Part shown: positions 44,390 through 54,371 of the stretch, in pieces
Layout of the letters: each line of letters begins with the position of its first letter
Numbering within the stretch: position 1 is the stretch's first letter
Assembly (NCBI GenBank): GCA_002162815.1
Contig: MAAT01000075.1
Coordinates: forward strand, 23,887 to 87,886
DNA: 64,000 nt
Direction of reading: 5' to 3'
Origin: Gammaproteobacteria bacterium 53_120_T64
Lineage (GTDB): Bacteria > Pseudomonadota > Gammaproteobacteria > Pseudomonadales > Porticoccaceae
Made by a program: the position numbers and the translations under genes
Notes under the pieces: model-generated
Database searches by the model: none
Told to the model about the DNA's origin: nothing
Seen by the model: only the letters and a program-made list of their open reading frames with translations

Positions 44390-44930
44390 TTGATACCCTG
44401 AAAAGTCACTACAGTACATCCCCAGACCTTCAAACACATTTACTTTCAACAACTTACAAACTGCTCGTCAAGTTAATAAAAGAGTGCCGGCAGGCATCAT
44501 AGCAGCTCAAACAACAAAGCCAAAATATGCCACCAGCTCGGCACCGAAGGTACTATCACGTACCCTTAAAACGCATCCGCTGGGCGTATAGGTAGGCTTG
44601 ATAGATAGCAATTAGCCTTGGGCAGCTTTCCAAGGCTCCTACCGCGCTCGACAAATTGACGCTAAAACAGACAGGGTATTTCTGATGACGGCAGCTGATA
44701 AGCCTCTCTACAGATCGTCACGGCGGTCTAAGTAGCAAACGGGATCGTATGCGCCTACACCTCACCTTCGTGGCACAGGACAGGCTGTAAATGCGGCTCG
44801 ACACGCCCCTTGCTACGGCAGCGCGGTCGGCCTTTTTACGGACCTCGGCGACCTTGCTCGCCTGCGCGAAGGGGCTCAATCGGCTTTTCAATAGCCAGGG
44901 AGGCGTTTATCACGGCTGCCGAAATTGCCG
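44390..44930. other. 540-base gene-free region between BVMO and SDR
   Basis: I find no protein-coding frame of quality. The region contains several short palindromes (CCTTGG...CCAAGG near 44,620; GGCGA...TCGCC near 44,845). GGCTCCTACC is shared with the gap after the CaiB gene at 17.6 kb. It is compatible with decayed DNA or dispersed REP-type elements. Confidence 0.4.
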
Positions 44931-45662
44931 CTAACCTCGGCCCAAATAGGGCTGAGTGACCGGTACAATAACCGACTCAAACAAATTGACGTGGTCGGGT
45001 AGTGAGGCCATGGTAACCACCAGCTCGGCGAGGTCTTCTACCGCCATCACCCCTTCTTTCTCCGGCACCTGGGGGCTTTTCTCCCAAATATCCGTCATCA
45101 CATTACCCGGGTTAATGCAGCACACCGCGATATTGTAAGCCCGCAATTCCAGTGCCAGCGCCTTGGTCAAACCCGTCACGGCAAATTTTGACGTGGTATA
45201 GGGCGAGCTTTTCACTCTCGGCATTTGCCCGGAGATACTGCCGATATTAATGATACGGCCCTTCTTTGTGGGCTTCATCAGCCGCGCCGCACCACGGCAG
45301 CAAAGAAACATGCCGTTGACGTTGACGTCTTGCACCTGGCGCCAGCTATCGTAGCTGAGCTCGTCGATACGACCAGAGATCGCCATACCGGCGTTGTTGA
45401 CGAGAATATCCAGACCCTGCTGGTGCTCTGCCACTAACGCGAATAAGGCATCGACCGAGACCTCATCCGTGATATCGCAGACGCAGACCTGAGCGCGTCC
45501 ACCAGCAGCCGTGATTTCAGCGGCAACGGCCTTCATTTTATCTTCATCGCGGGAGGCGAGAATCAGTTTGCAGCCCTGCTTGGCCAGTGCGATGGCGATG
45601 CCTTTACCAATACCTTTACTGGCACCGGTGACGACGGCGAGTTTATTGTTGAGTGATTCCAT
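44931..45662 (-). CDS. Short-chain dehydrogenase/reductase
   Basis: This classical SDR of 243 residues has the cofactor loop TGASKGIGKG (~12-21), the NNAG motif (LVNNAGMAIS), catalytic Ser in NIGSISGQMP and the YxxxK pair in SPYTTSKFA (~155-160). A basic residue after the second strand (ASRDEDK) suggests NADP(H). It would oxidise or reduce a hydroxy/keto group. It sits between acs and the BVMO gene on the same strand, but a terminator isolates it from acs. Producing or consuming the ketone used by the BVMO is a reasonable guess from proximity only. The substrate is unknown. Confidence 0.9.
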   Translation of the reverse strand: MESLNNKLAVVTGASKGIGKGIAIALAKQGCKLILASRDEDKMKAVAAEITAAGGRAQVCVCDITDEVSVDALFALVAEHQQGLDILVNNAGMAISGRIDELSYDSWRQVQDVNVNGMFLCCRGAARLMKPTKKGRIINIGSISGQMPRVKSSPYTTSKFAVTGLTKALALELRAYNIAVCCINPGNVMTDIWEKSPQVPEKEGVMAVEDLAELVVTMASLPDHVNLFESVIVPVTQPYLGRG

Positions 45663-45707
45663 TACCTACCTCATTTTTTGTAACATGTGTAAATCAGAGC
45701 CAATAAA

Positions 45708-45727
45708 AAGGCGCCCGTAGGCGCCTT
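45708..45727 (-). terminator. Rho-independent terminator of acs
   Basis: AAGGCGCC and GGCGCCTT form a perfect 8-bp stem with a four-base loop. On the minus strand it is followed by five T (TTTTTATT). It lies 20 bases beyond the acs stop and before the SDR start. Confidence 0.9.
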
Positions 45728-45747
45728 AGAGTACGCACAATCAACGC

Positions 45748-47685
45748 TTACGTGTTGTGACCATTTTTAATTAAATCCTCAACCACAGAGGGGTCGGCCA
45801 GGGTCGATGTGTCACCCAGGCTATCCAACTCATTGGCGGCCACTTTACGCAAAATACGGCGCATGATTTTACCGGAACGGGTCTTCGGCAAACCCGGAGC
45901 CCACTGAATTAAGTCGGGCTTGGCAATGGCGCCAATTTCCTGCACACACATCGCGACCAGCTCCTTACGCAAGGCCTCAGAGGGCTCGACACCTCCCATC
46001 AAGGTCACATAGGCATAAATGCCCTGGCCCTTAATATCGTGGGGATAACCGACCACTGCCGCTTCGGCAACAGACGCATGCAGTACCAGTGCACTTTCCA
46101 CTTCAGCGGTACCCATGCGGTGACCGGAGACATTGAGCACATCGTCAACACGGCCGGTAATCCAGTAGTAACCGTCGGCATCGCGTCGCACACCGTCACC
46201 GACAAAGTAGTAGCCAGGGTAGGTAGAGAAATAGGTGTCGATGGCGCGCTGATGATCGCCGTAAATAGTGCGAATCTGCCCAGGCCAGGAGGATTTGATC
46301 ACCAGGTTGCCCTCACAGGCGCCTTCCAGTTCTTTGCCATCGGCATCGACAACAGCGGGTTCTACACCAAAGAATGGTAGGGTTGCAGAACCGGGCTTGA
46401 GGTCGATAGCGCCGGGTAGTGGCGTCAACATAATGCCGCCGGTTTCAGTCTGCCACCAGGTGTCAACGATCGGGCAACGGGATTCACCAATCACGCGGTG
46501 GTACCAGTCCCAGGCTTCGGGATTGATGGGCTCGCCCACGGAACCGAGCAGTTTGAGGGATGAACGCGAGGTGCTTTTCACAAAGTCATCGCCGGCACCC
46601 ATCAAGGCGCGCAGTGCGGTCGGTGCGGTGTAAAACTGATTGACCTGATGTTTATCGATGACCTGCCAAAAACGCGAGGCATCGGGGTAAGTCGGTATGC
46701 CCTCAAACATTAAGGTCGTGGCACCATTACACAGTGGCCCGTAGACAATATAACTGTGCCCGGTCACCCAACCAACATCGGCGGTACACCAATAAACGTC
46801 GCCCTCTTTATAATCAAAGACGTATTTGTGGGTCATCGAGGCCTGCAAGAGATAACCGCCCGTGGTGTGTAAAACACCCTTGGGTTTACCCGTTGAGCCA
46901 GAGGTGTAAAGAATAAACAGGGGGTCTTCGGCATCCATTGACTCGGGGGCGCAGTCACTGTCGGCTGCAGCCATGGCTTCAGCGTATTGAATATCGCGCC
47001 CTTCCTGCCACACCACATCACCACCCGTGCGCTCCACCACTAAACAAGTGTGCACGTTGGGGCACTGCTCAAGGGCGATATCGGCATTGCTCTTTAAGGG
47101 CACCGAACGGCCACCGCGCAAACCTTCATCAGCGGTAATCAGTAACTGGCAGTCAGAATTGAGGATGCGGTCTTTCAGGGCATCGGGGGAAAAGCCTCCG
47201 AATACCACCGAGTGCACCGCACCAATGCGGGCACAGGCGAGCATGGCATAGGAGGCTTCCGGGATCATCGGCATATAAATGCAGACCCGATCGCCCTTTT
47301 TAATACCCTGGGTTTTAAGTACGTTAGCCAGCTTACAGACCTGCTGATGCAGTTCGCGATAAGTGATGTTCTTATCGACACTGGGGTCGTCGCCTTCCCA
47401 AATAATCGCCGTTTGATCACCACGCGTGGCGAGATGGCGGTCTACACAGTTGACACTGACATTGAGTTTGCCGCCGCTAAACCAGGCTGCCTCGGCCTGG
47501 CGCAGATCGTATTCACAGACCTTATCCCAGCGCTGGTCCCAGTCTAGGAACTCAGTGGCTTGCTCTGCCCAGAAGGCATCGGCGTCATTGATGGAGCGCT
47601 GATACATCTCCTGGTAAGTTTCTTTATTGATATAGGCACTTTCGCGCCAGGTATCCGGCACCGGATGAACGGGAAACTCGGACAT
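45748..47685 (-). CDS. acs: Acetyl-CoA synthetase
   Basis: Acs activates acetate to acetyl-CoA through acetyl-AMP. The 645-residue length is normal. The sequence has the AMP-binding P-loop [12 protein letters not shown] (~262-272), [10 protein letters not shown] (~410), [17 protein letters not shown] at the hinge, and [14 protein letters not shown] near the C terminus. The lysine in SGKIMRR is the one regulated by acetylation in other bacteria. I choose the ATG giving [13 protein letters not shown], with AGGGGG just upstream, rather than a TTG seven codons earlier. It is monocistronic, with a strong terminator. It would recover acetate released by the catabolic genes in this region. Confidence 0.97.
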   Translation of the reverse strand: MSEFPVHPVPDTWRESAYINKETYQEMYQRSINDADAFWAEQATEFLDWDQRWDKVCEYDLRQAEAAWFSGGKLNVSVNCVDRHLATRGDQTAIIWEGDDPSVDKNITYRELHQQVCKLANVLKTQGIKKGDRVCIYMPMIPEASYAMLACARIGAVHSVVFGGFSPDALKDRILNSDCQLLITADEGLRGGRSVPLKSNADIALEQCPNVHTCLVVERTGGDVVWQEGRDIQYAEAMAAADSDCAPESMDAEDPLFILYTSGSTGKPKGVLHTTGGYLLQASMTHKYVFDYKEGDVYWCTADVGWVTGHSYIVYGPLCNGATTLMFEGIPTYPDASRFWQVIDKHQVNQFYTAPTALRALMGAGDDFVKSTSRSSLKLLGSVGEPINPEAWDWYHRVIGESRCPIVDTWWQTETGGIMLTPLPGAIDLKPGSATLPFFGVEPAVVDADGKELEGACEGNLVIKSSWPGQIRTIYGDHQRAIDTYFSTYPGYYFVGDGVRRDADGYYWITGRVDDVLNVSGHRMGTAEVESALVLHASVAEAAVVGYPHDIKGQGIYAYVTLMGGVEPSEALRKELVAMCVQEIGAIAKPDLIQWAPGLPKTRSGKIMRRILRKVAANELDSLGDTSTLADPSVVEDLIKNGHNT

Positions 47686-47838
47686 ACTACCCCCTGTGTA
47701 AGTCAAAAATGACAGCTAATAAATGGCCGACATTCTGTCACAATGGGAAGGCGTTGTCATAGATAGGAGACTATGAAACAGGGAGGAACAGGTTTTTTCT
47801 TGAAATAAAACAAAGCCCCGCGAATGCAAGGCCGGATA

Positions 47839-48222
47839 TCAGGATGCCGCTTGTACCGGGATGGTGTTGGCACTGCGCTCCACACTATTATCTTTGTTCA
47901 AATACACCAGCCTGGGCTTGTGCTCGGCCATTTCAGCTTCGTTGAACTGGCCGTAGGTAGCGATGATAATTCTATCGCCAACCTGTACTCGTCGCGCGGC
48001 AGCGCCGTTCATGGAGATAGTGCCACTGCCCGCCTCCGCCTGAATAATATAGGTGGTGAAGCGCTCGCCGTTGTCGACGTTGTAAATATCGATTTGCTCG
48101 AACTCACGCATTCCCGCCAACTTAAGCAGGTCACTGTCGATGGCGCAGGAGCCGTCGTACCACAGCTCCGCTTGAGAAACAGAGCCCATATGTAACTTGG
48201 CTTTCAACATGTTGCTCAACAT
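47839..48222 (-). CDS. panD: Aspartate 1-decarboxylase (pyruvoyl enzyme) PanD
   Basis: PanD makes beta-alanine for pantothenate. The 127-residue proenzyme shows the self-cleavage site Gly24-Ser25 in [12 protein letters not shown]. That Ser becomes the pyruvoyl group. The catalytic Tyr/Asn region follows ([21 protein letters not shown]). The start [13 protein letters not shown], with AGAGG seven bases upstream, is in register with the family. It is preceded by panC on the same strand with a 10-base gap, forming a two-gene pantothenate operon. No panB is present in the window. Confidence 0.97.
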   Translation of the reverse strand: MLSNMLKAKLHMGSVSQAELWYDGSCAIDSDLLKLAGMREFEQIDIYNVDNGERFTTYIIQAEAGSGTISMNGAAARRVQVGDRIIIATYGQFNEAEMAEHKPRLVYLNKDNSVERSANTIPVQAAS

Positions 48223-48232
48223 AAATAAACCT

Positions 48233-49117
48233 CTACTTCACTTCTGTTTGTTCTGCCGGCGGCGATTCGCTAAGCGCCAGGCTGATATTATCGATAAGAC
48301 GTGCACCCTTGGTAAACATCGCACCCAGTATGGTTAACTGCTGATCGTCGTGCGCCGCCGGTTCCAAGGTTTTAGCGTTGCGAATACTAACATAATCCGT
48401 GCGAAAGCCACTTTTTTCAAGGGCTTTGGTCGCCTCTATTTCCAGTTGGGAGAAGTCTTTCTCGCCAGCCGCTATTTGCTCGCGACACCAGCACAGGGTT
48501 TCATACAAGACCTTGACCCGCGGCCGCTCGTCCTTAGACAAGTAACCGTTGCGCGAACTCAGCGCCAGACCATCGACATCACGGGCGATGGGCGCACCGA
48601 CAATATCCACCGGAATGCACAGATCCTCAACCATGCGCCGAATAACCGCCAGCTGCTGGTAGTCCTTGATACCGAATATGGCCGTATCGGGCTGTACGAT
48701 GTGTAATAGCTTAGAGACCACGGTGGTGACCCCTTCAAAATGACCGGGACGGCTGGCGCCACAGAGAATATCCGTCATGGTCGGCACCACCACGCGGGTT
48801 TGGTCGGCCATGCCATTGGGGTAAATTTCATTCTCATCAGGGTGAAAAAGGAAGTCACAACCCTCTGCCTCAAGTTTTTTGGCATCGCCTTGAAAGGTGC
48901 GCGGGTACTTTTCCCAGTCCTCGTTGAGACCAAATTGCAGGGGGTTGACGAAGATACTGACCACCACTACATCGCACTGCTCTTTCGCCAAACGCACCAG
49001 CTGCAGGTGACCCTCGTGTAAGTTACCCATGGTGGGCACGAAGCCCACGCTCTCGCCGCGCTGACGCCGCGCCCTTATCTCGGCACGCAAACCGGAAACC
49101 GTGTGGTAAATATTCAT
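48233..49117 (-). CDS. panC: Pantothenate synthetase PanC
   Basis: PanC joins pantoate and beta-alanine with ATP hydrolysis. The 294-residue product has the nucleotidyltransferase signature [18 protein letters not shown] (~27-44), then [11 protein letters not shown] and [20 protein letters not shown]. The catalytic region also includes [14 protein letters not shown]. The last ~15 residues ([14 protein letters not shown]) are a non-conserved acidic tail. It is followed by panD, so the two steps that converge on pantothenate are co-expressed. Confidence 0.97.
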   Translation of the reverse strand: MNIYHTVSGLRAEIRARRQRGESVGFVPTMGNLHEGHLQLVRLAKEQCDVVVVSIFVNPLQFGLNEDWEKYPRTFQGDAKKLEAEGCDFLFHPDENEIYPNGMADQTRVVVPTMTDILCGASRPGHFEGVTTVVSKLLHIVQPDTAIFGIKDYQQLAVIRRMVEDLCIPVDIVGAPIARDVDGLALSSRNGYLSKDERPRVKVLYETLCWCREQIAAGEKDFSQLEIEATKALEKSGFRTDYVSIRNAKTLEPAAHDDQQLTILGAMFTKGARLIDNISLALSESPPAEQTEVK

Positions 49118-49157
49118 CTGCTTATTTTACTCCCTGTGTAGCTTGGCGCTTCCGCCG

Positions 49158-50525
49158 TTAATCTTCAGAAAAATAATCCCGGGCCAAGTTTTCAAAACGC
49201 GTGTACTTGCCGACAAAGGCCAGCTTCGAGGTGCCAATAGGGCCATTACGCTGCTTACCAATAATAATTTCGGCCACACCTTTGTCTTGACTGTCCTCGT
49301 TGTAGACCTCATCGCGATAGATAAAAATAATCACATCGGCGTCCTGCTCGATCGCTCCCGAGTCGCGCAAGTCCGAGTTAATGGGCCGCTTATTGGGGCG
49401 CTGTTCAAGATTACGGCTGAGCTGAGAAAGCGCCAGTATTGGGCAATCAAACTCACGGGCAATGATTTTCAAATCTCGAGAAATTTGCGAGATCTCCTGC
49501 ACCCGACCATCGACCTTGGTGCTGGCACTCATCAGCTGTAGATAATCGATCATGATTAAGGCTGGGCTGCCATGCTCGCGACTCAGCTGGCGAATGCGAT
49601 TGCGCAGCTCCATCGGGCTAATACCCGGTGTATCGTCGATAAACAGGGGCCGATCTTTGAGTCGCGCGGCGGCACCCGCGAGGCGGGTAAAGTCATCCGG
49701 CTCGAGGTTGCCATTGCGCATTTTGGTTTGATCAATTTTCCCCATTGACGACAACAGCCTGATCACCAACTGATTGGCCGGCATTTCAAGACTAAACACC
49801 AATACCGGTTTATCTTGATTGAGCATGGCGTGCTCGACAAGGTTCATCGCAAAAGAAGTTTTACCCATCGAGGGGCGACCCGCGATAATCACCAAGTCCG
49901 CCAATTGCCAACCCGAGGTGCTGGCATCTAGGTCATTAAAGCCCGTGCTGAGGCCGGTAATACCCCCATCGCTGGTAAATAGCTGCTCAATGCGGTCTAC
50001 GGCCTGGCGCAGCAAGTCGGTGACATTTTGAAAGCCACCCTCTTTGGGCCGGCCCTCGACCACTTCCAGCAAACGCCGCTCGGCCTCAGCCAGCAACTTG
50101 CCGCTGTCCCAACCTAGGGGGTTGTAGCCCTTCTGAGCAATTTCACTGGCCGCAATAATCAGTTTTCGGACGATCGCGCGCTCGAGAACAATCTGCGCAT
50201 AGGCGCGGATATTTTCGGAACTGGGCGTATTGCGGGCAATATTGACGAGGTAGCTGTCGCCACCCGCGTCTTCGAGCAGGTGGAGAGACTTCAGTGCTTC
50301 AGAGAGCGTGATCGGGTCGAGGGGCTGGTCCTGGTCGGCCAGCTCCTTCATGGTGGCAAAGATCAGGCGGTGATCCTGACCGTAGAAGTCCTCTTCACTA
50401 ATTAAAGAGGCGACACTATCGAAGGCATCGTTGGCCAACATCAAACCACCGAGTACCGCCTGCTCCGCTTCTATGGAGTGGGGTAACTCAGGTATTTTTG
50501 CATTGGCACTGGCAAGTTCAGTCAT
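49158..50525 (-). CDS. dnaB: Replicative DNA helicase DnaB
   Basis: DnaB is the hexameric fork helicase. The 455-residue product has the N-terminal helical domain (LPHSIEAEQAVLGGLMLAND) and a RecA-type motor with Walker A AGRPSMGKTSFAMN (~215-228). Walker B is LIMIDYLQLMS, and the C-terminal region has LALSQLSRNLEQRPNKRP and GAIEQDADVIIFIYRDE. I start at the ATG giving MTELASAN; the frame continues 35 codons upstream into unrelated sequence. It follows rplI on the same strand after about 290 bases, so the ribosomal operon order rpsF-rpsR-x-rplI-dnaB is preserved. Confidence 0.97.
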   Translation of the reverse strand: MTELASANAKIPELPHSIEAEQAVLGGLMLANDAFDSVASLISEEDFYGQDHRLIFATMKELADQDQPLDPITLSEALKSLHLLEDAGGDSYLVNIARNTPSSENIRAYAQIVLERAIVRKLIIAASEIAQKGYNPLGWDSGKLLAEAERRLLEVVEGRPKEGGFQNVTDLLRQAVDRIEQLFTSDGGITGLSTGFNDLDASTSGWQLADLVIIAGRPSMGKTSFAMNLVEHAMLNQDKPVLVFSLEMPANQLVIRLLSSMGKIDQTKMRNGNLEPDDFTRLAGAAARLKDRPLFIDDTPGISPMELRNRIRQLSREHGSPALIMIDYLQLMSASTKVDGRVQEISQISRDLKIIAREFDCPILALSQLSRNLEQRPNKRPINSDLRDSGAIEQDADVIIFIYRDEVYNEDSQDKGVAEIIIGKQRNGPIGTSKLAFVGKYTRFENLARDYFSED

Positions 50526-50816
50526 GATAACGCCGTGAGGGACTGAGTGAACGGCGACAAAAGCAAGAGACAACAAAGCCACTGAGTGTGAGTAACACCC
50601 AGTGGCTTGTATAAAGCGTCTTGGTCGCAAGCCACTCTGGCAGCACAGTTGGCAGAGAACAAACCATCGATCGCGGTTTGATTATTGACTGTAATTGCCA
50701 TAACAGAGGGAATCGCCTAGCAGAGCTTGTTGTCTTGGCCGGCAATTGTGCCAACAAACAAGGTCTAACTACAAGCTCCCCTACACCACAGGGAGTCTTG
50801 TAGTGGCAGTAAAAAC
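50526..50816. other. Gene-free spacer between rplI and dnaB
   Basis: About 290 bases with no convincing ORF. It may hold an internal dnaB promoter; a repeated CCACTGAGTG/CACCCAGTGG-like inverted pair occurs near 50,575-50,605. I cannot assign it further. Confidence 0.4.
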
Positions 50817-51272
50817 TTACTCTTCTACTGCAGCGACAACAACTTGAATGCTAGACGACAAGTCGCTGTGCAACTGAATAACGACCTCGAACTCACCGAT
50901 TTCGCGCAACGCGCCCTCCGGCAGTTTAACTTCACTTTTTACCAGCTCAACACCGGCAGTACTAACGGCTTCGGCGATATCGCGAGTACCGATAGAGCCA
51001 AACAGCTTGCCTTCATCACCGGCAACAGCAGTGATAGTGACACTCGCCAAGGCTTTAAGGGCCGTAGCACGCGCTTCGGCCTTGCCCAGCTTATCCGTGG
51101 CAGCGGCTTCCAGTTCGGCGCGGCGCTGTTCAAAATCGGCCAGATTGGCCTCGGTGGCGAAAACGGCTTTGCCCTGGGGAATCAGGAAATTGCGACCAAA
51201 ACCGGCTTTTACAGCGACCTTATCGCCGATAGCACCTAATTTACCTACTTTTTCTAACAGTATTACGTCCAT
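50817..51272 (-). CDS. rplI: 50S ribosomal protein L9
   Basis: L9 bridges the large subunit base and the L1 stalk. The 151-residue product starts [17 protein letters not shown], with the N-terminal domain [11 protein letters not shown], a long connecting helix ([19 protein letters not shown]) and the C-terminal domain [17 protein letters not shown]. The ATG follows a GTG directly; the ATG fits the family. It is part of the rpsF-rpsR operon. Confidence 0.98.
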   Translation of the reverse strand: MDVILLEKVGKLGAIGDKVAVKAGFGRNFLIPQGKAVFATEANLADFEQRRAELEAAATDKLGKAEARATALKALASVTITAVAGDEGKLFGSIGTRDIAEAVSTAGVELVKSEVKLPEGALREIGEFEVVIQLHSDLSSSIQVVVAAVEE

Positions 51273-51297
51273 CACTCAACCTCTCAAATCATGCTGT

Positions 51298-52161
51298 TCA
51301 CAACGACCGGCGTGCCGCCAGTCGCGAACGAAAATCCATCACGCTGTCGAGAAATCCCAACCCGATCAGCACCGAACTCAAAGGACCCAGTAAAAACACC
51401 AAGCCCATATAAAACACCACTAACCAGCGTCGACCCAGCCCTGTAAATGCAACACTGTGGTGGACTAGCGCAACACCACTCAAAAGCAGTGGTAAGCCCA
51501 GCAAGTTACCCCACGCCACATACTCTTGGCCCAATAAGTAACAAGCCATCAAGGCCGCAAACAACAGCGATGCGCTTAGTTTGTCAAAACGCAGGGCGTG
51601 AAACTCTATGCCAAAGCCACCGGGGTTATACAGTAATGACTGCCACCAACGCGCCAGTATAAGAGCGCTAGCCGCTGTTAAGGCAATAACCCAGCCCAGT
51701 AAACCCGCGACAAAAAGCTCGCTCGGCTCAAACACCAGCGCACTATTTTGTTGCTGTAACTGGCGCAGCATTTCATTTAAGGCCTCGCGCATGGCACTAA
51801 CATCGGCCGCCAGCAATAACTTCATCGCCAGCGCGCTTACCATGCTCAAGCCAAGCACCACTTTCAGTGCACTGGTCCAGGCCCTGGTTTGCGTTAGGAC
51901 ACTGGCACCAATCAATGCCACCAACAGCGAAAATATGGAGGCCCAAACCATGGCGCCATTCATATTTCCGGCGCTTACCAATATCAGTAAGGGCAAGACC
52001 GCCCAGAGCAAAACTAGGCAGCCCTCACTCAAGCCCTGCCTCAATACCACCAAGGCAACAGCTGCCGGGCTCACCAAGGGCAAAAAATTACCCAGCAGTG
52101 CGACCAGCCCCGCCCGCAGGCGACCCGCCATAATAAATTCAGCTAGGGCGCGCATCGGCAA
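51298..52161 (-). CDS. Integral membrane protein of the rpsF operon (DUF2232-like)
   Basis: This 287-residue protein has about eight membrane segments (e.g. LVALLGNFLPLVSPAAVALVV, LVLLWAVLPLLILVSAG, IFSLLVALIGASVL, FVAGLLGWVIALTAASALIL, WLVVFYMGLVFLLGP). It ends in a basic tail (FRSRLAARRSL). An unnamed membrane protein of this kind, related to DUF2232, is found between rpsR and rplI in Pseudomonas and relatives. Its function is unknown. It is embedded in the ribosomal-protein operon, with a 25-base gap both to the upstream rpsR and to the downstream rplI. Confidence 0.85.
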   Translation of the reverse strand: MPMRALAEFIMAGRLRAGLVALLGNFLPLVSPAAVALVVLRQGLSEGCLVLLWAVLPLLILVSAGNMNGAMVWASIFSLLVALIGASVLTQTRAWTSALKVVLGLSMVSALAMKLLLAADVSAMREALNEMLRQLQQQNSALVFEPSELFVAGLLGWVIALTAASALILARWWQSLLYNPGGFGIEFHALRFDKLSASLLFAALMACYLLGQEYVAWGNLLGLPLLLSGVALVHHSVAFTGLGRRWLVVFYMGLVFLLGPLSSVLIGLGFLDSVMDFRSRLAARRSL

Positions 52162-52186
52162 TAGCGGTGTCTATTTGTTCGCTGGT

Positions 52187-52414
52187 TTATTTGTGGCCGT
52201 CAGTATAGGGCAGCAGGGCAAGAAAGCGCGCTCTCTTGATAGCTGTCGCCAACTGGCGCTGGTACTTGGCTTTTGTGCCGGTAATTCTACTGGGCACAAT
52301 CTTTCCTGTTTCGGAAACATTGGCTTTCAAGGTATCGAGATCTTTGTAATCAATCTCGGTAACACCCTCGGCAGTAAAACGGCAAAACTTGCGACGACGA
52401 TTAAAACGTGCCAT
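52187..52414 (-). CDS. rpsR: 30S ribosomal protein S18
   Basis: The 75-residue S18 is complete, with [20 protein letters not shown] near the start and [20 protein letters not shown] in the conserved RNA-binding helix region. S18 forms a heterodimer with S6 in the 30S platform. The gene follows rpsF after three bases. Confidence 0.98.
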   Translation of the reverse strand: MARFNRRRKFCRFTAEGVTEIDYKDLDTLKANVSETGKIVPSRITGTKAKYQRQLATAIKRARFLALLPYTDGHK

Positions 52415-52417
52415 GGC

Positions 52418-52879
52418 TTATTCCTCCGCTTCGGCAGTTGGGGTTTCAGATGTAGCTTCGCTCTTAGCAGCTTCAGCTTCGGCTTTTTTCTTGGCTTCTT
52501 CGCGCGCGGTACGCTCGGCTTCACGACGGGCGCGACCTTCTTTTTCAGCCTTCTCAGAGAGTTCGGCCTTCATGATATCGGTCTCTTCGGTGATCGCTTC
52601 ATCGCAGCTAATCACCAAATTGCGCAGTATCGCGTCGTTGTAACGAAAGGTGGACGTCAGCTCATCGAGCTCTTCCTGACCACACTCAACGTTCATCAGA
52701 ACATAGTGGGCTTTGTGGATTTTCTGGATCGGGTAAGCGAGATGACGACGCCCCCAGTCTTCCAGACGGTGGATCGCTCCGCCGTTTGCAGTCACGATAG
52801 AAGTGTAGCGTTCCACCATGCTGGGAACCTGCTCACTTTGATCAGGATGTACTATAAAAATTATTTCGTAATGGCGCAT
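52418..52879 (-). CDS. rpsF: 30S ribosomal protein S6
   Basis: The S6 core covers ~1-100: [19 protein letters not shown], then [20 protein letters not shown] and [13 protein letters not shown]. The C terminus (~105-153) is a long Glu/Lys/Ala-rich tail ([19 protein letters not shown]) that makes the protein longer than the ~130-residue E. coli form. In E. coli, S6 is polyglutamylated at its C terminus. It is first gene of its operon, with AAGGAGG just before the ATG. Confidence 0.97.
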   Translation of the reverse strand: MRHYEIIFIVHPDQSEQVPSMVERYTSIVTANGGAIHRLEDWGRRHLAYPIQKIHKAHYVLMNVECGQEELDELTSTFRYNDAILRNLVISCDEAITEETDIMKAELSEKAEKEGRARREAERTAREEAKKKAEAEAAKSEATSETPTAEAEE

Positions 52880-52889
52880 TATGCCTCCT

Positions 52890-52925
52890 TACGGGTTAAA
52901 GCCACCCACGTTTAGCGGTGTGACA
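52890..52925 (-). promoter_or_regulatory. Possible S6:S18 autoregulatory leader element
   Basis: On the minus strand the rpsF leader contains CACACCG...ACGTGGGTGG, where CACC can pair with GGTG, shortly before the ribosome-binding site. A conserved rpsF-leader element that binds the S6:S18 complex is known in many bacteria and contains an exposed CCG. The resemblance is suggestive only; I could not fold it properly by hand. Confidence 0.3.
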
Positions 52926-52963
52926 AGGAGAAACCCGACAATAAGCCGGGATCAGGGGCGCGA

Positions 52964-52992
52964 ATTCTAGGGCAAGTCCGCTTCAATAGCAA
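52964..52992 (-). promoter_or_regulatory. Sigma70 promoter of the rpsF operon
   Basis: On the minus strand, TTGCTA and TAGAAT are exactly 17 bases apart (4/6 and 5/6 matches). A GC-rich discriminator (TCGCGCCCC) follows, as is typical of growth-rate-regulated ribosomal promoters. It lies about 85 bases upstream of rpsF. Confidence 0.75.
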
Positions 52993-53082
52993 TCATTGCT
53001 GGGGCTATGCCCGACAATCCAGCAGACCATCACCATAAAGCTGCCAGAGCCTGACCATTAGCCCGAAAGGCAGGGCAAAAAA

Positions 53083-53105
53083 AAGGGCTGCACCTAGCAG
53101 CCCTT
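53083..53105 (-). terminator. Rho-independent terminator after the acyl-CoA dehydrogenase operon
   Basis: AAGGGCTGC and GCAGCCCTT pair across a five-base loop. A and T runs flank both sides, so it can act in both directions. On the minus strand it ends the acyl-CoA dehydrogenase transcript about 50 bases after the last stop. Confidence 0.93.
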
Positions 53106-53152
53106 TTTTACACGCAATTGTTGCAACTATCTGTTGCGACGACTTGCTTCGA

Positions 53153-54316
53153 CTAATAGGAGCGAGGCAAGCCCAGCACATTGGTCGAAATAAAGTTGAG
53201 AATCATATTCTGACTGACCGGTGCTAAGCGCGGCAACATCGCCTCACGCATCAAGCGTTCAACATGATACTCCTTGGCATAGCCCATACCACCGTGGGTC
53301 ATCACCGCCTGCTGGCAAGCCTTGAAGCCCGCTTCGGCAGCAAAATACTTAGAGCCATTGGCCTGAGCACCACAATCAAGTCCACTATCGTAGCGCGATG
53401 CCGCAGACATAATCAGCAGATAGGCGGCTTCAAGCTCCACCCAGTTTTCCGCCAGAGGGTGTTGAACCGACTGATTCATACCAATGGGGCGACCAAACAC
53501 TTCGCGATCTTTGGCGTATTGGGTGGCGCGCTCCAGCGCACTACGACCCATACCGACCGACTCTGAGGCCAACAACATGCGCTCGGGGTTTAAGCTGTGG
53601 AGGATATAGCGGAAACCCTTGCCCTCTTCACCAATCAAGTCGGCCTTGGGCACAACCAGGTTGTCGTAGAAGGTCATATTCGAGTTGACGCACTTACGAC
53701 CCATTTTTTCAATTTCTTTAATTTCGACATGTTTGGGATCCATATCGGCATAAAACAAAGAAATACCATCGTGGGGCTTCTCACACTCATCACGCGGCGT
53801 AGTGCGCGCCAACATCATAATCTTGTCGGCCTGCTGGGCCGTGGTGGTCCAGATTTTCTGACCATTGATAATGTAGTTATCACCCTCGCGTCGAGCAAAG
53901 GTTTCAATACGCGTGGTATCGAGGCCGGCATTGGCTTCGGTAACACCAAAGCACGTCTTCTGCTTACCCTGAATCAAGGGCGGCAACCAGCGCTGCTTTT
54001 GCTCCTCGGTACCAAATTTAACGATGGGGTGTGGGCCAAAGATATTGATGTGCACGGCAGAGGCTGCAGACATACCACCACCCTCGGCAATGGTCATCAT
54101 CATCAACGCCGCTTCGCTAACGCCCAAGTTAGAGCCGCCGTATTCTTCCGGCATGGTAATACCCAGCCAGCCGCCCGCTGCGACCGCCTGATAAAAGTCT
54201 TCGGGGTATTCTCCGGTTTTATCGTGCTCCAGCCAATAATCGTCATCAAAATCTTTCATCAAACCTTTAATGCTATCGACGATGGCCTGCTGTTCACTAC
54301 TCAGTGAAAAATCCAT
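53153..54316 (-). CDS. Acyl-CoA dehydrogenase (387 aa), last of a three-gene set
   Basis: This FAD-dependent acyl-CoA dehydrogenase has the fold markers TMPEEYGGSNLGVSE, CFGVTEANAGLDTTRI, KIWTTTAQQADKIMML and MTHGGMGYAKEYHVERLMREA. In place of the C-terminal YEGT element it has LAPVSQNMILNFIS, followed by VLGLPRSY at the end. The usual short-chain catalytic glutamate is therefore absent there; related enzymes use a glutamate elsewhere. It is third in a run of three dehydrogenase genes on the same strand, with a 55-base gap to the second and an AGAGG ribosome-binding site before the ATG. A terminator follows. It probably oxidises a branched or ring-derived acyl-CoA. Confidence 0.9.
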   Translation of the reverse strand: MDFSLSSEQQAIVDSIKGLMKDFDDDYWLEHDKTGEYPEDFYQAVAAGGWLGITMPEEYGGSNLGVSEAALMMMTIAEGGGMSAASAVHINIFGPHPIVKFGTEEQKQRWLPPLIQGKQKTCFGVTEANAGLDTTRIETFARREGDNYIINGQKIWTTTAQQADKIMMLARTTPRDECEKPHDGISLFYADMDPKHVEIKEIEKMGRKCVNSNMTFYDNLVVPKADLIGEEGKGFRYILHSLNPERMLLASESVGMGRSALERATQYAKDREVFGRPIGMNQSVQHPLAENWVELEAAYLLIMSAASRYDSGLDCGAQANGSKYFAAEAGFKACQQAVMTHGGMGYAKEYHVERLMREAMLPRLAPVSQNMILNFISTNVLGLPRSY

Positions 54317-54371
54317 TGCGTAACCTCTTTTCTATCTACGTGCAAAAAATATTTAAGGGTGAGCCTGTAGG

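Noticed and set aside
44390..44930. Search for a tRNA, small RNA or mobile-element end in this 540-base gap
   Set aside because: Only short palindromes were found. No cloverleaf, transposase fragment or terminal inverted repeats could be supported.
51608..52915. 435-codon plus-strand open frame across the rpsF-rpsR-rplI region
   Set aside because: It is antisense to S6, S18 and the operon membrane protein, all of which are certain or near certain. Its translation has no domain-like pattern. It is a frame shadow.
53597..54307. 236-codon plus-strand frame within an acyl-CoA dehydrogenase gene
   Set aside because: It is antisense to a clear family member. The apparent length comes from codon bias.
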